DNA from: Micromonospora humi
GTDB taxonomy: Bacteria; Actinomycetota; Actinomycetes; Mycobacteriales; Micromonosporaceae
Assembly: GCF_900090105.1 (NCBI RefSeq)
Contig: NZ_FMDM01000004.1
Coordinates: 425,282-489,281, forward strand
Direction of reading: 5' to 3'
DNA: 64,000 nt
Shown here: positions 34,085 to 41,580 of the stretch, in pieces
How the letters are laid out: each line of letters opens with the position of its first letter
How positions within the stretch are numbered: position 1 is the first letter of the stretch
The notes under the pieces: model-generated
What the model saw: the letters and a program-made list of their open reading frames with translations, nothing else
Told to the model about the DNA's origin: nothing
Databases searched by the model: none
Position numbers and translations under genes: made by a program

Positions 34085-34330
34085 CTCCTCCGCGGGGGGC
34101 GACCCCGCCAGCGTCGACGCGAGGACGTCGGACTCCCGCGCCGACAGCTCGATCTCCCGGCTTTGCGGAACACCCGCCGCTCGGCCGGGTCGAGCAGCAG
34201 GTCATCGGCGCGGACCTCCGCCGGTACAGGTCCGACCGAGCGGCAGTGCGGCGCGAGCAGCCGAGCGAGGATCTCGTCGAGCGAGAACAGCTCGGCCAGG
34301 TAGTCGTCGGGCCGCGGTCGCCGCCGTCGT
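34085..34330 (-). pseudogene. OmpR-type response regulator remnant
   Basis: Minus-strand frames give PDDYLAELFSLDEILARLLA then VPAEVRADDLLLDPAERRVF and, after a shift, REIELSARESDVLAST. This matches the end of a receiver domain (DDYLxKPFxLxELLARL) joined to the beginning of a winged-helix DNA-binding domain. The KP of the receiver is replaced by EL, the phospho-Asp half is missing and the recognition helix is lost. A relic. Confidence 0.7.
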
Positions 34331-34451
34331 GCATGCGTACTGAGACGACGGCCTGACCGTCGAGACCGAGCGGCAGGTCCTACCGAGACATGAACCAAGA
34401 AGTTCGCCGATGCCGAGGATCACTCGGCTCCGAACTCGTGACAGCGATGAA

Positions 34452-34530
34452 CCTGCACACGCAGGACCCATAACGTTCCAGCTGATCTTCAGCAAGCGAT
34501 CACAGCAAGGCCGCGAAGCGACCCGCACGC
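34452..34530. repeat. Dispersed repeat, copy 1
   Basis: Begins with a hairpin CCTGC-ACAC-GCAGG, then AACGTTCCAGCTGATCTTC and AGCAAGCGATCACAGCAAGG. Copies at 36,424-36,483 and 40,986-41,052 share the core. It overlaps the end of the IS110 remnant. Confidence 0.8.
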
Positions 34531-35250
34531 AATGGCAGGAGTCTCCATGTGACTCCGTTTGATCTTGGCGGGCACGGTGGAGTGGTCGGCGGGATCACGG
34601 TCTCGCCGACATGGAGCAGTCTGGTTAAGGCAGCCGCGCGGGTCGCTGGTGCCGGTCGGATGAAGGTTTTGCGGTCGCGGATGAGTGCCCGGAGAACGTC
34701 GACCCGTCGTCGCGCGAGGGCGAGTATGGCTTGGCGGTGGTTCTTGCCTTCGGCGCGTTTCTTTTCGTAGTAGGCACGCGACGTGAGGCATTCCCGGGCG
34801 GCGGTGAAGGCCGCCATCCACAGAATGTGCCGCAGTCTCCGGTGATAGCGGCGGGGCGGCCGATGATTGCCGGAAATTGTTCCGGAGTCGCGGGAAACGG
34901 GTGCCAGGCCAGCGTGGGCGGCGAGTTTCGCGGGGCTGTCGTACTCGGTCATGCCGGCGGTGTGGACGAGCAGTTCGGCGGTCAGCAGGGGACCCATGCC
35001 TGGCAGGCTCCCGATGATCGGCGCGAGGGGGTGCTGGTCGAGCTGCTCGGCGATGAGTCGTCCACGGCGGCGATGCGCTGCTCAAGGGCAAGGATCTCGG
35101 TGGCCGTCTGCCCGACGACCACGGCGGCGGCACGTTGGCCGGGCAGGTTCACGGTCTGCTGGCGGGCGGCGGCGACCATCGCCTCGGCTACCTGAACGGC
35201 GTTCTTGACGTGCCCGCGGCGCAGCAGTGCGGTGATCCGGTCGACGCCGG
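34500..35250 (-). mobile_element. IS110-family transposase remnant
   Basis: The C-terminal transposase_20 domain is readable: AEQLDQHPLAPIIGSLPGMG, LLTAELLVHTAGMTEYDSPA, KLAAHAGLAPVSRDSG, RHILWMAAFTAARECLTSRA, YYEKKRAEGKNHRQAILALA. A preceding segment (ITALLRRGHVKNAVQVAEAM, ILALEQRIAAVDD) is in another frame, with the shift at about 35,055-35,060. The N-terminal DEDD nuclease part is gone: the remnant abuts the Wadjet fragment near 35,265. Inactive. Confidence 0.88.
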
Positions 35251-35267
35251 CGTGCCGGATCGCCGCC

Positions 35268-36248
35268 GGTGTCTGCCAGCAGGCGAGGACCGCCGACGCG
35301 GCCGACGCCACGGCCGCCGCCGACGACGCCGAGCAGGCCGAGCGGCGCGCCGAGGACGCCGTCGCGCAGGCCCGCGCCCGGTTGCGCGCCCAGCTCGAGC
35401 AGTGGACGCAGGGCAACGCCGGGCTGCTGGCCGACATCGCGCGCCCCGACCTGGCGGTTGTGCTGGCCGCCGTCGTGGACACCACCGGCGAGCCGGGCGC
35501 GCGGACCCTGCGCGAGGCGTACGCCGAGGCCACAGCCATCACGGTGACCCAGCGGCGGGACCGGCTCGCGGCGCTGGCGGCGCAGCGGGCGGCGCTGGCC
35601 GACCGGCGGGCCGAGGTGGCCGCCGAACGGGACCGGATCGCCGCCGAGCACGACGACGCCCCACCCGCCCTGGCGACCCGGCCCGCGCCGCGCGCCGGCC
35701 GGCCCGGCGCGCCGCTGTGGCGGCTGGTCCGCTTCGCTGACGGGGTGACCGGCCCGGACGCGGCGGCCGTCGAGGCGGCGCTGCACGCCGCCGGGCTGCT
35801 GGACGCCTGGCTGCACCCCGACCCCGGGACCGCGACGGCCGCGCTGGCCGGCGACGACCTCGACGGCTACCTGCTGCCACTGCCGCCGCACCGGCGGCCC
35901 ACCGCCCCACCGCTGATCTGCACCGAAGGAGTGCCGTCGGTCGCCGTCCACACACTGCTCGGCGCCGCTCACGGAGCGGCGATCCGGTGGCGCAACGACT
36001 TCGACTGGACCGGCGTACGACTGACTGCGGCGGCTCTCCAGCGGTATCGGGGCGCGGTGCCGTGGCGGATGACCGCGGCTGACTACCTGCCGAGGGCGGG
36101 CACCGGCACGGCACTGATCGGTACGCCCACCCGGACACCGTGGGACGAGTCGCTGGGCGAGTCGATGCGGCGGACCGGCCGCGCGGTGATGGAGGAGCGG
36201 CTGCTCGACCTGCTGATCGCCGACCTGCGCGTGACCGGAGCCGGGTAA
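35268..36248 (+). pseudogene. Fused fragments of Wadjet JetC (TIGR02680) and JetD (DUF2399)
   Basis: A continuous frame of about 325 residues. The first two thirds are an Ala/Arg-rich coiled coil leading to RAGRPGAPLWRLVRFADGVT and LHAAGLLDAWLHPDPG, LDGYLLPLPP: the SMC-like TIGR02680 (JetC) protein, normally over 1,300 residues. Near 35,885-35,915 it switches to LICTEGVPSVAVHTLLGAAH, IRWRNDFDWTGVRLTAAALQ and WRMTAADYLPRAG: the Toprim domain and end of DUF2399 (JetD), with Glu and DxD residues kept. An internal deletion between adjacent jetC and jetD explains it. The N-terminus is cut by the IS110 remnant; no RBS or start is credible. Confidence 0.75.
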
Positions 36249-36423
36249 CGGCTGGCAGGAGTTTACCAACCTGCTGGATGCCGTGGGTCGAACGCCGCAG
36301 GCCCGCGTATCGAACACGGATGTAGCCGCAGATCGAAAGAGCGCCTCCTCGCAGATCGAACGTGCGCTGGTTGAGTTGACCGGTCATCGACGAGGTACGA
36401 CTCGCTCCGGAACTACTGCTGGC

Positions 36424-36483
36424 ACAACGTCCAAGCTGATCTTCGGCAAGCGATCGCAGCGAGCCCGCGAAGCGACCGGCACG
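36424..36483. repeat. Dispersed repeat, copy 2
   Basis: Shares AGCTGATCTTCGGCAAGCG and ATCGCAGCGAGCCCGCGAAG with copies at 34,452 and 40,986 but lacks the leading hairpin. The surrounding gap 36,249-36,540 has no gene; a second small repeat (GCAGATCGAA, twice, about 23 bp apart) lies near 36,331. Confidence 0.75.
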
Positions 36484-36540
36484 TGACCGGGGACGACAGG
36501 GAAGCCGCAGGTCATCAGCCTGCGAACACCGCTGGACCGT

Positions 36541-36698
36541 CGGGTTAGGAAACCGATGCTCTATCCCCTGAGCTACGGGGGCGCGAGGGACCAGTCTAGC
36601 GACCTTGGGACTCACCGGGGGTGGCCGGGAGTGGCCCACGTTCACCCGCCTTCCCCGGACGACCGTTCTCCCAGCCCAGGACCACACGCCGAGCCTCC
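36541..36698. repeat. tRNA-Arg(CCT) 5'-half plus upstream flank, copy 2
   Basis: Minus strand reads GCCCCCGTAGCTCAGGGG and continues through the anticodon-loop region, then stops; the 3' half is missing. Its acceptor strand GCCCCCG would pair perfectly with CGGGGGC, unlike the intact gene's GCCCTCG. The flank matches 27,915-28,030. It is a non-functional half tRNA at the island's right edge. Confidence 0.85.
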
Positions 36699-36795
36699 AT
36701 GCGGCTCCGGTTGATCTTGACGGGCAGGGTCGAGTGGCCGGCGGGGCTGTCGGCGTCCGTCGGGTCAGGGTTCTGCGGGCGCGGACGGGGGCCCG
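36692..36795 (-). mobile_element. Second IS110 scrap
   Basis: CTCCATGCGGCTCCGGTTGA and following bases resemble 34,543-34,690 (CTCCATGTGACTCCGTTTGA; GGTTTTGCGGTCGCGGAT versus GGTTCTGCGGGCGCGGAC), with an internal deletion. It is the far C-terminal end of the same transposase type. Confidence 0.6.
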
Positions 36796-36934
36796 ACCGC
36801 GTTACGCAGCGCAGCTGCCGTCGGCGCTGCCCGACGCGCTCGTCGGCGGCGCGATGGCCGACTCGCCCGCCCCGACCGGGTGGCCCGCAAGATCGGGATC
36901 CGTCCGGCGACAGGGCTGCCGCTGGACGTGATCG

Positions 36935-37438
36935 TCAATCGGCGCCGCGTTGCGCGATCGCCGACACGAGTTTGTCGAGTTCCTCGCCGCGGTGGGCGTG
37001 GTACTGCCGGGTCCATGTGTCTTCGTGCATCGGGTCGACGGTCAGGACCACCGTCGTACGGTCGCCGGCGGGGACGATGTCGACGGTGGTGAGGTGCTCG
37101 TACGGCTCGTGGTCGGGGACGAAGTCGATCAGCGACAGGTAGGCGAGGCGGGTCGGCTCGTCCACGTCGGTGAACGTCTTACGCAGCTGCACCGTCAACG
37201 GACTGCCGATCTCGCGGAGGAACGCGACCTGGTCCATTCCGGTAGCTCTCATCGCATACCGCAGTTCACCGCCGGGTGTGACCTCGATCCGGCTCACCCG
37301 GGCGTCGAAGCCGGTGGGGGCGAACCATTGTTCGAGGCCGGCCGCCGTGGTCCAGAACTGCCAGATCAGCGCGGCGGGGGCGTCGATCCGGCGCTCGATC
37401 CGGGTGGCGTTCGGGTGGGCTGTCGCTTCGGTGCTCAT
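36935..37438 (-). CDS. SRPBCC (AHSA1-type) domain protein
   Basis: 167 residues from the ATG at 37438, preceded by GGAGGG. The domain runs through RIERRIDAPAALIWQFWTTA, LEQWFAPTGFDARVSRIEVT, PGGELRYAM and a C-terminal helix RGEELDKLVSAIAQ: the AHSA1-type helix-grip fold. It is last in a three-gene operon MarR / NTF2-like / SRPBCC with overlapping stops and starts (ATGA). AHSA1 genes next to ArsR/MarR regulators are common; the ligand is unknown. Confidence 0.88.
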   Translation of the reverse strand: MSTEATAHPNATRIERRIDAPAALIWQFWTTAAGLEQWFAPTGFDARVSRIEVTPGGELRYAMRATGMDQVAFLREIGSPLTVQLRKTFTDVDEPTRLAYLSLIDFVPDHEPYEHLTTVDIVPAGDRTTVVLTVDPMHEDTWTRQYHAHRGEELDKLVSAIAQRGAD

Positions 37439-37917
37439 GATCCCTCCGCAAGTGGTGAGACGACGTGAGCGGGGTGCCCGGGGGCGAGAATGTCGGTGAG
37501 GGCGCGCTCGTTGAGGTACGCCACGGCGACGATGCCCTCGCCCGGGGGATGCCGCAGCAGGAACGTCGAGGCAAGCTCGGCGGCGGCACGGTCGGCTCCG
37601 GGTAGCGGCGGCACGGTCCATTCGGTCCGCAGGACGGTGTGCACCGCGTCCAGCCGGGTTTCCGACGCCGCCACCAGCCGCGGTTCGCCCAGTCCCGCGG
37701 AGCGGAAGAGGTCTCGGCGGCCGGGCAGCGCGCCGGCGAACGCCGCCCGGGGAACCGGCACCACGGTCCGCGGGTCCGCGGTGAGGAACACGTCGCTGAA
37801 CAGGTCGGCCACCGTCTCGGCGTGCGCGGACCTGCTCGCGGCGTCGAACTGGTGCAGCCAGTCCCGGACCGGCGGCGAGAGCTGCGGGGACGTGCTGGTC
37901 GGAGCTTCAGAGTTCAT
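37435..37917 (-). CDS. NTF2/SnoaL-like or hypothetical protein
   Basis: 160 residues from the ATG at 37917 (MNSEAPTSTS). HQFDAASRSAHAETVADLFS and DVFLTADPRTVVPVPRAAFA look like the first helices of an NTF2-like domain, followed by beta strands (PRLVAASETRLDAVHTVLRT). Cytoplasmic. No catalytic residues stand out. It overlaps the SRPBCC gene by four bases and the MarR gene by 11, so the three are co-expressed. Confidence 0.72.
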   Translation of the reverse strand: MNSEAPTSTSPQLSPPVRDWLHQFDAASRSAHAETVADLFSDVFLTADPRTVVPVPRAAFAGALPGRRDLFRSAGLGEPRLVAASETRLDAVHTVLRTEWTVPPLPGADRAAAELASTFLLRHPPGEGIVAVAYLNERALTDILAPGHPAHVVSPLAEGS

Positions 37918-38338
37918 CGGCCACCTTCTCGAGGAGTGGGATCGCCGCGGCGAGCCGGGTCCGGTCGGCCTCGGTGAGCCCGGCGACGACATGGGCCAGA
38001 CGATCACCCATCGCCTGTTCGCGCGCGCCCAGGGCGGCGTGCCCGGCCTCGGTCACCTCCACCAGCACACGCCTGCCGTCGTCGGGATCCGGCCGACGCC
38101 GCAGGTATCCCCGATGCACGAGTTCACTGACCGCGGCGGTGACCGCCTGGGAGGTGACCCGCTCGCCCGCGGCGAGCTTCGTGGGGGACGAGGGGCCCTC
38201 GCGGGCGAGCCGGGTCAGCACACCCAACTCGATGAAGCTGGTCCGGTCACCCTCGTTCTCGGCCGCGTGCAACTGGCGCAGGCGGCGGGCCAGCCTGCCC
38301 ACCACCAACCGCAGGTCACGTGCCACCCCATCCGACAT
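37907..38338 (-). CDS. MarR-family transcriptional regulator
   Basis: 143 residues. Winged helix: SSPTKLAAGERVTSQAVTAA, VSELVHRGYLRRRPDPDDGR, RVLVEVTEAGHAALG. The DxDDGRR wing is diagnostic. First gene of the operon with the NTF2-like and SRPBCC genes; an imperfect dyad 12 bases upstream (38,350-38,376) is the likely autoregulatory site. It diverges from the S1-domain gene. Confidence 0.92.
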   Translation of the reverse strand: MSDGVARDLRLVVGRLARRLRQLHAAENEGDRTSFIELGVLTRLAREGPSSPTKLAAGERVTSQAVTAAVSELVHRGYLRRRPDPDDGRRVLVEVTEAGHAALGAREQAMGDRLAHVVAGLTEADRTRLAAAIPLLEKVADEL

Positions 38339-38349
38339 TTCTTCAATCT

Positions 38350-38376
38350 AGGTTACGTAATCGGGATTGTAAACCT
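38350..38376. promoter_or_regulatory. AT-rich dyad upstream of the MarR operon
   Basis: AGGTTACGTAAT (38350-38361) and ATTGTAAACCT (38366-38376) are imperfect inverted copies. The stretch is clearly AT-richer than its surroundings and lies between divergent genes. Confidence 0.6.
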
Positions 38377-38535
38377 GGCATCGACGCTCTACCGTGGAGT
38401 CGTGAATATCGGGAGGGCCAGACGGCCGGCACGGATGGGTGACCCGATGGACGGGTGACCGCGGGCCGCCCCCGCGGCCCGCCTCTCGGCGACGCGTCCC
38501 CAGGGATCGATGCCGACGAGAGGAGGTGAAACATC

Positions 38536-38793
38536 ATGGCGAACCACACCCCTGACCCGGCCACCACGGGCGCCTCGGCGGCCGGTTGGGCGGCGTTCCA
38601 GGCGCGTCACAGGCAGGGCGACGTCATGGCGGCGACCGTCACCCGCCCGCTGCCGTTCGGCGCGCTGGTCGAGGTCGACGGCGTCCCCGGGCTCCTGACC
38701 GGGTTCCCGGGCGTCCGGGCCGGCGGCACCGTCACCGCGCGGTTGCAGGCCCTCGACCCGACGCGGCACCGGATCAGCCTGACTCCGGCCTGA
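38536..38793 (+). CDS. Stand-alone S1-type RNA-binding domain protein
   Basis: 85 residues. The S1 motif covers residues about 28-85: GDVMAATVTRPLPFGALVEV, DGVPGLLTGF, GGTVTARLQALDPTRHRISL. It matches the GxVxGxVxxxxxFGxxVxxxGxxGLL...vxvxVxxiDxxxxRIxLS consensus. Probably binds RNA; could act on ribosomes or mRNA decay. GGAGGTGA, a near-perfect anti-Shine-Dalgarno match, lies nine bases before the ATG, and a strong hairpin follows, so it is a highly translated single-gene unit. Confidence 0.82.
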   Translation: MANHTPDPATTGASAAGWAAFQARHRQGDVMAATVTRPLPFGALVEVDGVPGLLTGFPGVRAGGTVTARLQALDPTRHRISLTPA

Positions 38794-38799
38794 TCCACC

Positions 38800-38830
38800 G
38801 GCGGGTGCCGGACCACCCCCGGCACCCGCC
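38800..38830 (+). terminator. 12-bp hairpin after the S1-domain gene
   Basis: GGCGGGTGCCGG (38800-38811) and its inverse (38819-38830) with a 7-base loop, seven bases past the stop. Confidence 0.85.
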
Positions 38831-38970
38831 ACCCGAACCCGATCGACGCCACCCGCCGCCGGTTGCGGCAGAGGTCGCCGCCCGCCGCACCGACACCACC
38901 GGCTACGCGAGCCCCGTACGGCACCCCGGACTCCGGGTTCCGCCGCCCAGCCACGGGAGGGTACGAGCCC

Positions 38971-39756
38971 ATGTTGATCCCCGAGCGACGAGCCACCCCC
39001 GCAACCACCCCGGATCCCGACGACGTCGCGATGGCGGACCGGCTGACCTGGCCGGCCACCCTGGCGCTGCACCTGACGCCGGCAGCCGTCACGCTCGCCG
39101 GCGCACTCGCGCTCGCGCCGCTGGTGAGCCGGCTCGGCCTGCCTCCGTCGGCCGCACTGACGGCCGCGTTCGCCTTCCTGCTCACCCCCATCGAGCTCGG
39201 CCTGCTGCTGCGCGCGGCACACCGGACGACCGGGCGATGGTCGCTGACCGCGCTGCCGGCGGTGCTCGCCTACCGCCGCCGCCTCGGCCGGTGGGGCCTG
39301 ACCGTGCCGGCGCTGTTCGCCTTCGCGCTGCTCGTCGCGGTCGCCTGGACACCGGTCGGCGACGCTCTCGGCGACCGGTTGCGGGCCGTCTACCCCGCCT
39401 GGTTGCTGCCGGGATTCGACGGCGAGACCGGCTGTCCGACCGCGGTCGTCGTCGGCCTACTGCTGGCCAGCCTCCTGATCGACGGCCTCATCAACCCCAC
39501 TGTCGAGGAGTTGTACTTCCGCGCGTACCTGCTGCCGCGCCTACCGGTGGCCGGCTGGCGGGCGGTGCCCCTCTCGGCCGCGCTGTTCGCGGTGCAGCAC
39601 TACTGGCAGCCGTACAACTGGGCGTTGATCTTCATGTTGCAGCTGGTCCTGACGGCGCTGGTGATTCGATCGCGCAGCATCCGACTCGGCATCGTGATGC
39701 ACGTGCTGGCCAACAGCTTCGGCATCCTGGCCACCCTGGTCGCCGTCCTGGCGTGA
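38971..39756 (+). CDS. CPBP-family intramembrane metalloprotease
   Basis: 261 residues from the ATG at 38971 behind GGGAGGG. About seven hydrophobic segments. Active-site motifs of the Abi/CPBP family: EExxxR in NPTVEELYFRAYLLPRL, FxxxH in LFAVQHYWQPYN, and HxxxN-like in VMHVLANSFGI. This is a membrane protease of the Rce1 type; bacterial members process peptides or confer bacteriocin immunity. Substrate unknown. Next to an alpha/beta hydrolase gene on the same strand. Confidence 0.88.
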   Translation: MLIPERRATPATTPDPDDVAMADRLTWPATLALHLTPAAVTLAGALALAPLVSRLGLPPSAALTAAFAFLLTPIELGLLLRAAHRTTGRWSLTALPAVLAYRRRLGRWGLTVPALFAFALLVAVAWTPVGDALGDRLRAVYPAWLLPGFDGETGCPTAVVVGLLLASLLIDGLINPTVEELYFRAYLLPRLPVAGWRAVPLSAALFAVQHYWQPYNWALIFMLQLVLTALVIRSRSIRLGIVMHVLANSFGILATLVAVLA

Positions 39757-39845
39757 ACGCAGAAGGTCGGCTCATCGACAGCCAGGCGCGTGGCGGCCGG
39801 CCGTGGACCAGAATGGACGTTCACCGCCGCCCGACGGGATTGCGC

Positions 39846-40952
39846 ATGCGGACCGTACTCCTCGTTCTCGCCCTGCTGGTGCTGTCGGCGACCGTGGTCG
39901 CCGTCGCCGGTTGGTACGCCTCCGAACGGCTCCTGCGGCCCGCGGACCGGTCCTACGCGCCGGTCCTCCGGACCGTGGCGGTGACCGACTCCACCCTGAC
40001 CCTCCCGCTCGACGCGGCGACGACGGCTGCCGGCCGGTACGGCATCACCTGGGACGGCGGTCACGCGCTGGTCGACGAGGTGCTGCACCGGGACGCCGTG
40101 ACGGTCACCCGCCGGCTCACCCGGGCGACGCCCGGACTTAGCGCGGGTACGACCGTCCGATGGAACATCTTCCGCCATCAGGGAGACCCACGGACGGCGC
40201 TCGACCTCCCGTACGAGGATGTCGTGGTCACCGGTGAGCTGGGGTCGATGCCGGCGTGGCTGGTGCCGGGTCCCCGGCCGACCTGGGTCCTTCTCGCCCA
40301 TGGCCTCGGTGCCGACCGGACCGAGGGTCTCCGGGTGCTTCCCACCCTGTCGGCACTCGGCTTTCCGGTGCTGGTGCCGACCTTCCGCAACGACGCCGGA
40401 GCGCCGCCGAGCCCGGACGGGTACCACCACCTGGGCGACACCGAATGGCGGGACCTGGACGCCGCCGTACGCTTCGCCACTACCGGCGGCGCCGCCGACG
40501 TCATCCTCGTCGGCTGGTCGATGGGCGGCTGCGTCATCGAGAACTACCTGCACCGCGCCGCCGACGTCACGCCGATACGTGCGGTGGTCCTCGACTCCCC
40601 GATGCTCGACTGGCGGGAATCCATCGACGGCCAGGTCCGCCGGTTGCACATGCCGGGCTGGTTCACCCACGTCCTGGTGTGGTTCGTCGAGCACAAGGCG
40701 CGGCTGCGACTCGACGATCTCGGCCGTGCCCATCGGGCCGGCCGACGTACCGTCCCGACGCTGCTGTTCCATGGCACGGCGGACATCCTCGTGCCAGCCC
40801 GGGCGAGCGACGGGTTCGCCGCCGCCCACCCGGATCTCGTCGAGTACCACCGGATCGACGGAGCCGCGCACACCGAGGCGTGGAACGTCGACCCGGACCG
40901 GTACACCGACGTGCTCCGCACGTTCCTGATCCGGACCATCGACACACCATGA
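39846..40952 (+). CDS. Membrane-anchored alpha/beta hydrolase
   Basis: 368 residues from the ATG at 39846 (MRTVLLVLALLVLS...); an in-frame ATG at 39813 would add 11 residues. One N-terminal membrane segment, then an extracytoplasmic hydrolase: oxyanion region LLAHGLGADRTEGLRVLP, nucleophile elbow GWSMGG (Ser), acid in FHGTADILVPARAS, and His in DGAAHTEAWNVDP. It resembles FrsA/BAAT-like and prolyl-oligopeptidase-type hydrolases. Substrate unknown. Confidence 0.87.
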   Translation: MRTVLLVLALLVLSATVVAVAGWYASERLLRPADRSYAPVLRTVAVTDSTLTLPLDAATTAAGRYGITWDGGHALVDEVLHRDAVTVTRRLTRATPGLSAGTTVRWNIFRHQGDPRTALDLPYEDVVVTGELGSMPAWLVPGPRPTWVLLAHGLGADRTEGLRVLPTLSALGFPVLVPTFRNDAGAPPSPDGYHHLGDTEWRDLDAAVRFATTGGAADVILVGWSMGGCVIENYLHRAADVTPIRAVVLDSPMLDWRESIDGQVRRLHMPGWFTHVLVWFVEHKARLRLDDLGRAHRAGRRTVPTLLFHGTADILVPARASDGFAAAHPDLVEYHRIDGAAHTEAWNVDPDRYTDVLRTFLIRTIDTP

Positions 40953-40985
40953 TCACGGTTGCCGGCAGGGGCGGCCCGCGTCGAG

Positions 40986-41052
40986 CCTGCACCCGCAGGA
41001 TCCTCCACAACGTTCCAGCTGATCTTCGGCAAGCGATCGCAGCGAGCCCGCG
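40986..41052. repeat. Dispersed repeat, copy 3
   Basis: Same hairpin start (CCTGC-ACCC-GCAGG) and core as copy 1, followed by a GGGGGGG run where it meets the DUF4143 remnant. The copy lies 4 kb outside the right tRNA half. Confidence 0.8.
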
Positions 41053-41560
41053 GGGGGGCGCGAGGGCTTCACGCTCGGCGCGGACCTGCGACACGAGTCG
41101 GATGTCACCCGCGCCGACTGCGCGGCCCGAATCGTGCGCGGCGGCCTACCCGAGGCCACCGCCCGCACCGACCCGCGCCGCCGCCGACGATTCCTCGACG
41201 CCTACGTCCAGGCGCTCATCGACCGCGACGTCCGCCAACTGTCCGACATTCCGCACAAGGCGAGCCACGCCGGCTGGTACGCCTGCTCGCAGCCCGATCC
41301 GCGACCATCATCGCCGCCAACTCCCTCGAGTCCGCCCTCGGACTGAGCCGGCCGACGATCGCCCGCCACCTCCAGGCCCTGGAGGAAATCCTCCTGGTGA
41401 AACGGATCCCCGGCTGGCCCCGCAACCTGGGCACCCGCACCACCACCGCGCCGAAACCGATCTTCGTCGACTCGGGTATCGCCGCAAACGCGACCGCGAC
41501 CGACGCCCGGGCACTGCTCCACGCGGGCGCGGCGGCGCCAGTCTGCCGGCATCTCGGCCC
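41053..41560 (+). pseudogene. DUF4143-type AAA ATPase, C-terminal remnant
   Basis: Two frames give IVRGGLPEATARTDPRRRRR, FLDAYVQALIDRDVRQLSDI and then, after a shift near 41,262, RRLVRLLAARSATIIAANSL, LGLSRPTIARHLQALEEILL, VKRIPGWPRNLGTRTTTAPK, PIFVDSGIAANATATDARAL. This is the DUF4143 winged-helix end of the archaeal-type AAA_14 ATPases often linked to toxin-antitoxin-like loci. The Walker A/B half is gone, replaced by the repeat. Confidence 0.8.
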
Positions 41561-41580
41561 TGAGGTGCGGCCCGGGCGCA

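Noticed and set aside
36283..36486. 67-codon frame across repeat copy 2
   Set aside because: Its sequence is mostly the dispersed repeat read in one frame, with no RBS and no family-like pattern.
38586..40952. 788-codon plus-strand frame
   Set aside because: The hydrolase frame stays open upstream through the CPBP gene in another frame; the protein-like part starts at 39,846.
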